Part shown: in pieces, positions 22,731-33,713 of the stretch | Position numbering within the stretch: position 1 is the first letter of the stretch | How the letters are laid out: every line of letters starts with the position of its first letter | Assembly (NCBI GenBank): GCA_008711295.1 | Contig: VUYV01000074.1 | Location: forward strand, 3,576,797-3,640,796 | Length of the DNA stretch: 64,000 bases | From: Anarhynchus alexandrinus | Taxonomy: Eukaryota; Chordata; Aves; Charadriiformes; Charadriidae | Reading direction: 5' to 3' | Notes under the pieces: generated by a model | The model's database searches: none | Told to the model about the DNA's origin: nothing | What the model saw: the letters and a program-made list of their open reading frames with translations, nothing else | Made by a program: the position numbers and the translations under genes

Positions 22731-25700
22731 GCCGTGCTAGCCTTTTGCTTTGGTACTGCCTCTTCTGTAGCAAACATTACTGGAATTGCCAGGCAACTTT
22801 CTCGATTCCTTACCCAATGGGAGGTACACCCTCCACTCCCAGGATCTCCCAGTGTCATCGTATTAATATGGAACACTTGTTTGTTTCAATTTCGTACTCA
22901 TATGTGATCACTTAAGCAGTGCAGTATAATCTAGCCGCCACTGAGCTGTGTGAATCAACTAGTTGATTTGACGGCTCCCTCTTAGATTGTTTTCAGGCTT
23001 TCCTTTTAAGCTTTGGCTGTAGCTCTGACAAATAGAGATGCACGTACGACAGGGAGGAAAATCCAAGAAATGAGTTGGGTTATGGCAATGCAGCAGAACA
23101 TCAGAAGTACGAGTCCTTTCTATATTAGGAGTTATAAGAGGAAACGTGTTTCTTCCTGTGCTGGACAGGACAGCTGAGCCAACCTGACAGGGTCATGCTA
23201 GCTTGCAGAAAGGAGAGAGCGTCTTCATAATGTACACCAGCAAAAGCCAGAACCTGGGACGAGTGAGGAAGAAATTACCTATAGAAAAATTTTTCTTAAC
23301 TGCTGTATTTCTTTCTAGGCTTTCCAGTAATTTGGATAGAGTGTGTAACCAGGCATTTAGCTCCAGGATATAGGATGGAACAGTTAAGAGGAAATGCAAT
23401 TTCAACTGAAATTAGACCTTGTGTGCATGACTTTTAAGACATGCCAGGGAGTTGATGAAGCTGTGAGTTGTGGATTGGGAAGAATCACACAAACAGATTT
23501 AAATGCCTGAAGGGACCTCTGTGGTCACCTGCTTTGAGCTTTGGTGTGGTAGAAGCCAAGGAATTTTCGCTGAAGCCAAGTAGGAACTACTGTAACTCCT
23601 AGCTCAGTTGCTGTTGCACTTGAGTACAGTAACTTGTGTCTGAACTTGCATATGTCTTGGAAACATGGGACTGAAGGAGGGCCATATGGGCACTGAGCAT
23701 TGAATCCAAAATCTACAGTTACAGTCAACTTTGAGCTAGACATGGAATGCCCAACAGTCCACACAATGTCTGTGCTGACTGCCTCCCCTCAACCCTACTC
23801 CTGCCCAGCACCCCAGGCAGACTCCAGTCAGGATAAAACCAATCCTTCCTCAGGCATAGCAGGGTCTGCAAGAATAAGTTGTCTGTATAGATTTGCCCAT
23901 GTGGGGATTTTTTTCCTTTTTTTTTTTTTGTCTCTCAGTGGCTTGTTTTCCCTCCACTCCTTGAAAATCATTCTTCTCTTATGCCAAAAAGTAGCTGTTT
24001 CCCTTGGCCACCTCTCATTTCAATTCTTTTGTCTCTTTAATCATTTTTTGCTGTTTATAAGTGCATTTTTAAACAGCAAAACCAAGCATCTGGACACTGG
24101 CTTGGAGTCTTGTTCATCCAGTACAGGCTCGTTATTCATTTGGCAGTCTGGTTCATGGCAGCAAAGCCTGGCTGTGTTGCCCCTGCAGCCCAGCCCCCTT
24201 ATTGCCCAGCACTGAGTCTGTCCTACCGTGCTCTTCGTCTTCTGCTGGCAGCTGCAATTCTGCTGTTGGGTCTGCTGAGGGAGGGAGGCAGAGCCATGAC
24301 TGTACTCGCCCTCATCTCCATCTGCCTGGGAAAAGAGCCGGACAGCTCTGTAGAGCTTCGTGGAGAGCACATTCTGGTGTGGAGCACCGGTAGGAGATTG
24401 GAAGAGATCATGACTCTCTGCTCTTGCACTAATGCACAGTTGAAGCTCCAAGGCAGCTGTAGGGCTTTACCCTTGGTGGTTGTCCTTGGTCAGGATAGTT
24501 ACCGAGGCAAATCGTTAGGAAGAAAAGGCAACTCCTTCACATAAATTGCAAGGGCATGTTTAATACCACAGCACGAGCCTTGACCAACAGCTCAAGAAAC
24601 CCATCTCCTACCCCTACTGGCACATTGGCAGCAGTTCACTACCTGTGAAGAAGCAATTAACCCCCAGTAGACCTCTGCTCCAGGCATACAGTAGCCAAAA
24701 ATGTTGTAATCTAGATTTTGTGCATTGGCAGCATCCCATTAGCTGCATACCCTTGCTTCCAGACCATGAGCTTCCTCACCTGCGTGAACCCTTATGTGAC
24801 TCGCAAGCTCTTGCTTGCTTGCTGCTTCTTCTCAGGAAATATCCCAGCCAGCGGCTAGATTGTACTGCCCTTGCCTTGTTCCCTCTTCTAGTTCCATCTC
24901 TGTCCATTCAGAAGTGTTAACGTTGTTCTAAAGGATCCGGAAAAAGAACAACATAGACCATATGTTTTTCTTTTTTGTTTGATAACTTGGGCCAATGTGG
25001 CAACCTCATCTGCAATGATTTTATTTTGTAAAAATTTATTTTTGTATTTCATGTAACAGTCAAAATTTCTACTGCTGAAAATGCCATTATTTTTTTTTCC
25101 TGTGGATTTTTTCCCTTTCATTGCCATCAGAGTATTTATTGTTGTGAAATGAATGCCTGGTGGGTTTTATGGACTAATACTTTCTACAAATACCCCAGTC
25201 CAGGCCGTGCTGCTTGTATCATCTGGTGCACTTGTGAAAACTGGATGGGGAAAAATCCTGCCAAATCAGAAAGTGGTTATGCTTTGTACTTGCTGTGCAT
25301 GGGGAAAAATGGTGACCCTCTGTACAAGGCAAGGGGAAATCACCAATGAGGAGTTCAGCCCTCCCTGAGCCTCTGTGTAGCTGGCTGTGACGGGCTTTCT
25401 TGCACTGCAGTTGGCTGAGGCAACTTCTGTCTCTTACCCTAATCAGAAAAAGTCATGAAGGCCCTGAGCCTGCTGACATTTGAAGAACCTATTAATTCAG
25501 GAGGGATGCTTGGGAGTATACAAGTTGTTGACTTCAGTGGGAGTGAGTGGAAATGATACAAGAGAAAATTCCAGTTGATTTTTGTTTGGAAGCCGGGTAA
25601 AGTCTGAAGAGCACCTCAGTGCCTACTCTGGGGAGTTGCAGGATCTCCTTAATGGTCTCCTTGGGCCAGCCAAGCTCTCCAGCCATGGCACCAAGAGACA

Positions 25701-25937
25701 AGACCCCAAGGGAAGGATCCCAGGAGCATCTGCTGCTTCCTTGGATGCCTTCAGGGAGTGCAGAATGTTTTATGGGCTGCTGTGCTCTATATCCTCCCTT
25801 AGTTCTTACCTTTTTATTATTATTCCCTACTTTTATTCATTTGCACTCCCTTGTAAGTGTTTCTCCTGTTTTCTTTTTCCATAGACCTTGTGAAAAGGGG
25901 GGCCCTGAGGTTTTGTTAGAAGGGGCTGACATCTGTC

Positions 25938-25953
25938 GAGAGAGAGAGAGAGA
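25938..25953. repeat. (GA)8 microsatellite
   Basis: Eight perfect GA units in the 3' UTR of CCDC50. Confidence 0.95.
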
Positions 25954-27790
25954 AATGCTAGGAATGGTAGCTCATATAAGCATCTAGTAAATGGGTATAA
26001 ACCGAGCAATTATTCATCTAATATACCTTGTGGGCCTCCTGCAGGTTAGAGACTTTCTCAGGCAAAGGTTGCAACTGGACTTGCATGTTTAGTAACCACT
26101 TTTGGAAGGAGATTCCATGATCCCATTGAAGTCAACAAGAGTTGAGTTAAGATCATGGATGATCAAGGAGCCAACTCATCTTGGGGCTCAGCAGCCATGG
26201 TTCTGCTGAGAGTCAAGAAGATGCAGCTTGTGTAGGTGAGATGCAAAATCGGCACCTTGCACTTGTGTCCCTGGGAAGAGGCACAATGAAGTTGATCTTT
26301 TTAAACGAAGCAATCAGAGCAATATTTCTATGACAGAAAAAATGTTTAAGTAACTATTTTTTCCTTATCTTCTCTTGCCAAGTTTTAGTCGCTTTGCCTG
26401 TGGTTTTGCTCTGGATTTAATAGCATGTCAGAGCCCTTGCTGGGACCCCTGCCCCGGTTATTCAGGTCTTGCATCCCTTTCTGACTCTGTGCATTAACAA
26501 GGCAACAAGCACCATGTTGAAAATTCATCACCGTGAAATCCTGGCACTTCCTAATCTCCATAGTAGGCACATCTCGCCAGCAAGAGCTCTCGCCGCCACC
26601 TCGCCTCCGTCCAAAGCACAATGGTCTGCAGAAGAGAGGTCGGGCGAACCCGAGTGATCGTGCCTTACATGCAGGGATACTCGATGTCTTCAGCAGTCTG
26701 ATCTGAGTCACCTTGCCATGAAACACTGTCTTAACGTGGACCGTACAGCTTCCTGCAGCAAGAAGCAGTTGTCGTCACGTGGATAGATCCAACAGGTTAA
26801 TCTCATCTGTTTTTTAAAGGACTTCTTGGTTTTGAACTTAGTGGGGTGGGAAAATATCAGCTGTTAGGGGATAGATGAAGTCTCATCGTGGAATTTCTCC
26901 TCTTGAGGAGGAAGGACAGAAGTTACAAATGCTGCAGTCTGCTTCACTCTGTAAAAGGGATCTTGTATGTACAGTATTTTTATATCTCTGCATTCCCACC
27001 TGTCAGGATTTGAATCAGGACTAATAACATTCTCTTACTTAGGGAAAAAAAGAAAAGGATTTTTATTTTTACAGTGCTAGACCTCTGTGCGTTTTTATTT
27101 TGTGCCAAATTACAGCCACTGTTACATTCTAGTGTTTTCATTCAGTTTATTGCTATTGATCAATGTGTATATATTTTTATTATCAAGGTTTTTATTTTAA
27201 TTCATATTAACCTGTATGCAAACTAACTGTGGGTTGCTAATTTATATATAAAGGGGAGTACTTGGAGAACAGTGTGAGGATTCCCCTACTTAGTTTACAC
27301 TCTTGTAATCTAGTGCAGCAAGTCCATGAAACTCATCGCCGCTTACACAGCGTGATCTGCCGGGTGTCTCACCCTGAGCAGATTGCTCCTGCCGTTCCTC
27401 CGGGCGCTGCAAGGCTGTGTGAGATGCAATAGGAAACGAAGCGCAGCTCATAGCATGGACTGATGGGTGAGCGACCTCTCTGCTGTCCTGCTCCTGGCAC
27501 TGATGCCAGGGAGGATGCTGCAACGGGAATTCCCATCTTGGGGTGACTTTGAGGGTTACTCTGCCCTATATCCATGCCCAGCTGATGGACAGTGTTGGTT
27601 TTGCCCCAGTCTCTCAAGGCGCTCAGTGCTTAGTTTTGCAGTTGCTTTGGGAGTGGGTGTGGGATATAGTGCTGAGGCACAGCAGTGCCCCTTGCATGAA
27701 ATATACCACAGCAGCTTGTCTTTTTCTTTTTCGTTGTGGAGGACAAGCATAAACCTACAGCGATCCATCCCAGTTTACTGTAATCTTTAA

Positions 27791-27796
27791 AATAAA
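27791..27796 (+). terminator. Polyadenylation signal, proximal candidate
   Basis: AATAAA in an AT-rich setting, 5.06 kb after the stop codon. The downstream T/G-rich sequence is only moderate, so use is less sure than for the next signal. Confidence 0.45.
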
Positions 27797-28531
27797 TGTG
27801 CCGTAGCACATTTCTGGCTGTGCAGCGCTGCCGTGGAGGCTCCGGCTGTACTGCACACGAGGCGCTTGGACTGCTGTGCCCGAGACAAGCTGCAGGACAC
27901 AGGTTTTTGTGTTGAGAAGCTGCACTGCCCTCGGCTTCTGAGCTGGAGACACCATCAGCCACCTCCTCCCCGTGGGTAGCACAGGGCAAGGCTTAGCTGT
28001 GCAGTGTGGGCTCTTCCAGGGGAGTGCCAGAGAGGACAGTGGCACACACAAATGAGCATTTTCTACTTCACAGTAAATAAGTTCCACTGTATCAGTGTTC
28101 ACTCTAAGTAGACTCCACGGTGTGTCTCCAGCTGCATCTGTGCACTGCAATATAGTTAATTGCCTCGGAGAAATAACTGCAGTTGTCTCCTTCAGCTCTT
28201 CAGGGTAAACTTTCAGCCTGTTGAATCTAAATATTGGCCATGCGATGAGAGATTAGTCAGAAGGCTTAAATTCTTCAGAGCTGCAAGTGTACCCTGTATT
28301 GCAACAGCTAATCCTTAAATATAAATTGCGCACTGACAATAATCTGCCTATGCAAGCCTAGTTTTTTTTCTTATTTTTGACTGTTCACTCTATAATTTTA
28401 TCAGGTTTGGCATAGAACTTCTGAATGACATTTAACCAAAGTATCATGTCTGTGTTTGTATAGCATGTTTTGCTTCATACTCCTGAATTCTCATGAATGT
28501 AAAGGGAACATTGCCTTGCCCCATTTTGTTC

Positions 28532-28537
28532 AATAAA
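28532..28537 (+). terminator. Polyadenylation signal, likely main
   Basis: AATAAA is preceded by T-rich sequence. It is followed within 10-45 bases by CTGTATTTTGTTATC and CCGTGTGCTTTTCTG, a good downstream T/GT element. This is the strongest candidate end for CCDC50 mRNA. Confidence 0.65.
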
Positions 28538-28829
28538 CCGCTGTATTTTGTTATCTACCACATCCTCCTGTCCCTCCGTGTGCTTTTCTGGGAACACTGA
28601 AATGGGTCACACAAGAGCAGGAGAAAAGAGCGCTTCATTCCACCCTTGGCGGCTGGAGCTAAGCTTCTTCTACCAATAATTATGTTCTTCCAGTGTAATA
28701 GATGTAGCAAAACAACAAATTTGTATTTAATTTGATTATTTTGTGGCCAGAGAGATGGAAAAAAAAAAGCTGTGTAATATCTTGGAAAGGATCTGGACTG
28801 TTTCATTTCCTGAGACTGTGATACTGAAA

Positions 28830-28835
28830 AATAAA
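28830..28835 (+). terminator. Polyadenylation signal, distal candidate
   Basis: AATAAA is followed about 30 bases later by a run of ten T and further T-rich sequence. It may be a second end site for CCDC50. Confidence 0.5.
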
Positions 28836-28860
28836 GCAGTGTAATTATTTGCAAAAGTAG

Positions 28861-31800
28861 GATACTTTTTTTTTTCCTTTTTCTTTTTTGCTAACATTAG
28901 CTTTTTAGCTTGCAAAAAGCCTGCTTGAAACTTCCCAAGAACAACTCACAGCTACAGTGATGGGATGGAAGGCAAGAAGGAAACATGGCAAATGCCCCGT
29001 CACAGACTGATGTCTTCAAAGGCATCAGCTGAGGATGCAGCTCAAACATGAGCAGACACAAAGCCATTTCCATGTCACTAATTCAGTTGGTGACCAAACA
29101 TGTTAATAATGGGGAGGTTACTAAATATAAACACTGGATCTTGAGTCCAAACTGTAAACCTTTCTTAAATGTTTATTTACCCATTTCCCTCTGCTTCCCA
29201 AGTATAACCATTGCACAGGGGAGCAGAGAGCCCTTTCACACACCACCGCAGGGTGCACCAGGCTCTCCCTGCATGGGCCAGGGGCTTTTGGTTTGGGTTT
29301 GCACAGGAGTGAGTGCTCTGACTAACCGAGTTCAGTTTTGGGCTTGATTAGGGGCTGTGTCACAGCACTACCCCAGTGCTTTCAAAAGCCTTTACATCGT
29401 CTTTACCTCCTACCAACTCCACCTCAGAGTCCCTTAAGTAGTAGCAGTGAGTGGAGGTAGGGACCAGCAAAATAGTTAGAAAATTAAAAATACTAGGATG
29501 TGGCTAGCAGTGGAAGAGCCTTGTTGTAAAAACAGGGCACTCGGAAGTGCCAAGAGCTCTGCCAACGTACAATTTATTGCAGCCTCTTGTCTGAAGCGAC
29601 TGGGTTGGTCTGTTTTCTTTGAAAGGCTTCTTTCATGCCAGCCTTGGCACTTGGTTAAGCATTAGGCTGTGGTGGGAGGGGGGCCAGCTGGAGCCCTGAG
29701 TAGCATCTTTCACCTGCTGCAGGGATGTGCACAGAGGACTGTATGTGAGAACCACAAAAGGAACATTGAAGAGCCCCTGGGGACTTTTTTTTTTCTTCTT
29801 TTTTTTTGCTGTATCAGAGGAATTACTGATCTCTGGATTTCCAAGTCACATGCAGCTCTCAAACTGTATGGACATGGGTCCATTGTGCTGGATCTGCTGG
29901 TGATGGATCCAGGTTTCCCAGGTGTCCTCCAACCGTGAGAGAAGGTAAGCTGGCAGAGACTGCTTGAAGTCAGCGTTGCTCAGTACCCAGCAGCATAACT
30001 GCCCACTTGGCTGTTCCATCCTGCACTGCAAGGCAGGAGTTGCCGGTGGCAGCTGCCATCTCCCACCTCCGCATTTGTCGAGATGCTCATCTTTCACCCA
30101 GGTCCATGCTGTGTACCTGGGGGCTCTTGCCCAGACAGACTTCGGTGTGTGCTGCTCATGGCTTGGGAGGACTCAGCCCTGCTCAGAGGCTGTCTCTTGA
30201 AGGAACTGCAGGGCTGGGGGGGCTCACACAGCAGGTAAATGGCTTTTCATGTCCACGTAGGCAGCCAGGGCTAAGCTGAGCTGTTGTGTGTTGGCTCACA
30301 CTTTGCATTGGAAGCAGATGTTGGTGGGGAAACTTGATTCTCTTACCTGGAACTGATGCTCCTCTTGTTCACAAGGCAAACCATGGCTGCAGAGCGACCC
30401 AAAGCCTAAACAAGCTGAGGTGGCTGAGATAAAAATGACTGGGTGTACTACACGTGGTAGGTATGTACCATTCTCAATTTGTTTCCTGGAGACCTGGTGG
30501 GTTACAGTTTGCCTGGAGGTGGAGAGCATCCCTCTGCCATGTGAGACGTTGGGCTATGCCTGAGACTGTTCCTTCTCAGTGTCAATACAGAGCAAAACCA
30601 GGTCCTACATCCCAGTCCTTTGTGCCATCCTGCTAGCAAACAAGTGACAGTGCCTGGCACCAATTAGTTACCTCAGATCAGAGGTACACGTGTCCATCAC
30701 CATGATTTGTTCTTTCAGTGATCCTTGAACAGCACCATGAGTCCATCAGTTTTATCCTGCATCACCCTGGCCAGACTTCCTGACACAGTTAACGGTAAAA
30801 CAGATTTAGTAAATGAGCCCTGGGATCAGACTGCAAAACAAGTTGAAAACAAGTACAGAACTTGAGTCTAGCAGCTGGGAATCTGTTGAATGTCCGTGCT
30901 TCTCTGACCCCAGAGAGCCCAAGACAAGCACCCAAGTGGCTGTGCCAAAACTTGCTCCTGTTTCATATCGGTGGTGGTGGTTTGCAGCAGCTCTGAGCAC
31001 TGACACCTCGGTTTTCACAAAGTCTCCTCTCCCCTGGCACTGCTTTGCCTTAGTAACAGTTCCCCTGTCCTGCCCTTTCCCCCAAAACGGGCATCCTAAC
31101 TCCACCTCGGTGACTCACCTCGTGGCCTTTTGAGACCAGGCTTCAAACACCAACTCCACTAGCCCCTAGCTGGTGCTGGGGGCTCCAGGACCACCACATG
31201 ATTTCTATTTATGTGTAAACAGCGCAATGCCACTTCACAGGACAATTTTTTCCTGGCTATTTTAGATTTGGATGCTCTTTCATTTTTATTAAAACACGGT
31301 TGACCTATGCAGCGCCTAATTATGAGCCAGAGGAACACGTGCGTATCTTGTTAACGGGGTTTGTGCCTGGATGAGTGCTGCAGAAGCACACCAGCATCCC
31401 TTTCCCTGGGCTGAGCGTGGAGCTGGGACAGGCACTTACCCAAAATATGCTCCACGCTCTATGGCCGTCCTTCCCGCTGCATCCTCCCCAGGTACAGGCA
31501 GTGTCCAGAGGGCGATGACATGGCTGTGCACGTGCATGTCACCAGAGGGTACTTGGGGAGCGTGAGCTTTGTCCCAGTGAGGCTGGAAAAGAGCTGATTT
31601 GTAGTTTTAACAGGTCCTGATATAACAGTTGGAGGTTTCCCAGGGAAAGGTGGTGTTTGGGGAGAGGATGAGATGTCTGGCTACACAAGGTTTATTCCCA
31701 CCGCTGGCTGCCCCACTACACACTGTCCTGAGAAGTTGTGCTCAGCCTGTCAAGGGACACACAAACCCCACTCGAGCACTTCACTGATGGATTTTTATTT

Positions 31801-33024
31801 ACTTGTTAATTACTCACAACTGATGAACTACTGAAGGCCAGCCTGAGGGTGCATGTTAATGCGCAGGAACATCCCTACCGTAAAGCGTGCAGGCATGTCT
31901 GGAGGAGGACATTGCTTGCAGTCTCCTCTCCAAAGGCAAAGGGAGGCATCAAGAACAAGGGTTTCTCAGTGAATTTTCTAGTCTGCTAGCAAACCCAGCT
32001 AGCTTGTCCTACTGGAAAAGTCCTCAACTGTAGGAAAAGAGTCCTGTGCACAGACAGGACTGCCCCTGATACCACAAGGAGCCTGGGAGATTTGGTGCAG
32101 AGCACGCCACAAGAGGAGGGGATGCATCGATGCAGCACCTGAGGCAGAGGACCCACAGCTGCTCCAAGTATGGCCATGACTGCAGATCTGACAGCAGCTG
32201 TGTCCTGTTGACAGCCCCAGGGGATAAGAGACCAAGAGCAGCAGTACAGGCAACTGGGATGGGTGAGTCTCTGTTTGCCAAGGAGAGCTGTAATGTCCCA
32301 ACAGCAGCAGAAGATGACTGGGTCCTCCTGGTGGTTGCTCCTCTAGGAACCCAAGCCAGCTCTCCTGATGCCAGGAGTTAATTCAGCTGCACAAAGGCAC
32401 AAGTTAATGCCAGCTTGCCTCACCCCTAAGGATGCTGAAACAGCTGATCCCTCCTAGCCCTGCTGTTCTCTGTCTTCTGCACTTTAAGCTGGGAAAAGAC
32501 CAGTGCCCTTGTGGGTTCTGGCAACAGCAGTGGCTCCCATCAGAAGCAGGTAGGCCAAGAAGGGGTGGCTTTTCTTGTCTGTGGGACAGGCACTGGTAGC
32601 TGATCTCAGATGTCTCAGGGTGTGCTGCTTGGACCAGTCACTGTAATTTGGAAGTCGCTTTCTGCTCAGCTGAAAACATCTTGTTTTCTCTAAATATTCT
32701 TCCAATTTGCTGAGTTGTAGGTGTGAAAATAGAGCAAGTCTTCCCCAGGATAGAATGAGGTAAAATCCCCAGGAACAAGGGAAGATTTCACCATCTGGGC
32801 TACCAAACCCTACGACCCAATCCAACCCACCTGAATTTGGAACAGAAAACAGTCAAAATGAGCTGCTAACCCTAAAAATCAGAGGATCGGAAATTCTTGC
32901 AGAAATAAAACCACAAATAATCTAAATACAAATGATCACCTTTGTGGTTGGTTACTGGGACATTCATAAAGGCAGTATGAACCTGGGCAAGAAGAGCATC
33001 AGAGGGGGCTTATTCCTTGAATCT
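28861..33024. other. Intergenic sequence downstream of CCDC50
   Basis: No recognisable gene, RNA or repeat was found. Open frames are below about 110 codons, occur on both strands, and have no family resemblance or splice context. Confidence 0.6.
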
Positions 33025-33182
33025 TATTATAGAATCATGGAATAGTTTGGGTTGGAAGGGACCTTTAAAGGTCATTTAGTCCAACCCCCCTGCAGTAAGC
33101 AAGGACATTTTCAACTGGATCAGGCTGCTCCTGTCCAACCTGACCTTGGATGTTCCCAGGGATGGGGCATCTACTGTTATTT
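33025..33182 (-). mobile_element. CR1 LINE 3' end, minus orientation
   Basis: The sequence is the reverse complement of a CR1 terminus: ATAGAATCATGGAATAGTTT, GGGTTGGAAGGGACCTTTAA, CCAACCCCCCTGCAGTAAGC and ending in GGGATGGGGCATCTACTG. It is a short truncated copy, moderately diverged. Boundaries are approximate. Confidence 0.93.
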
Positions 33183-33699
33183 CCTGAGTACCACATGGCA
33201 CCAAGACTGAAGTTAGCGCTGATCACCCTGTGACCCTAATGTGTGCAAAACATCACTGCACAGGTTTTGGATCAGTCCCCAAAGCAGTTCAGCTGCATGA
33301 ACATGGCTCAGGGCTGGAGCAATGCAACCCAGCCTGTCAGCAAGGCAAATGTGTGCAAATATTACGTTGCACTAAACTGCTTTTACTTTCAGATAAAACA
33401 CTGATACCTTTGCACTATGAAAAAGCTCCTGTGGGGGTGCTTTGATACATCTGCTCCACATTTACTGGGTATATGATCAACTTCATATTCCTCACATGAG
33501 ACAACTTCACTCAGTTTCAGTGCCAGCCATGGTGAGAAAACTTTACCCTCAATATCCTTAACAAGGGATGGGATAAATATTTATTAGTCTGCCTACCTCT
33601 TCGCCTCCCAACCTGCTCTGCCTTGCAACATGAAGAGCAAATTAAAAACAGAGGCTTGAAAATAAACTTGGATTAATAAAGATAAATCATAATAATATT

Positions 33700-33713
33700 G
33701 GGGGGGGGGGGGG
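33700..33713. repeat. Poly-G run (14)
   Basis: Fourteen consecutive G, followed six bases later by an N at 33719. The base count is likely unreliable. Confidence 0.9.

Larger units (their letters stand above)
22731..28860 (+). other. CCDC50: CCDC50 3' untranslated region (about 6 kb)
   Basis: The stretch after the stop codon has no splice-supported coding exon. It becomes A/T-rich from about 25,000 and carries three AATAAA signals between 27,791 and 28,835. A 3' UTR of several kb is known for mammalian CCDC50. AT-rich stretches at 25,010-25,150 and 27,050-27,260 contain ATTTA motifs. A Pumilio-type TGTATATA lies at 27166-27173. The end point is inferred and depends on which polyadenylation signal is used. 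A 144-codon open frame at 24110-24544 is not recognised and is treated as chance. Confidence 0.75.

Noticed and set aside
23480..23545. Possible very degenerate CR1 end (AATCACA... GAAGGGACCTCTGTGGTCAC)
   Set aside because: The match is too short and too diverged to separate from chance, and it sits inside the 3' UTR.
24110..24544. A 144-codon + strand open frame with a hydrophobic stretch, in the CCDC50 3' UTR
   Set aside because: No recognised family, no splice or promoter context, and it lies inside a UTR; overlapping open frames on both strands suggest chance from GC content.
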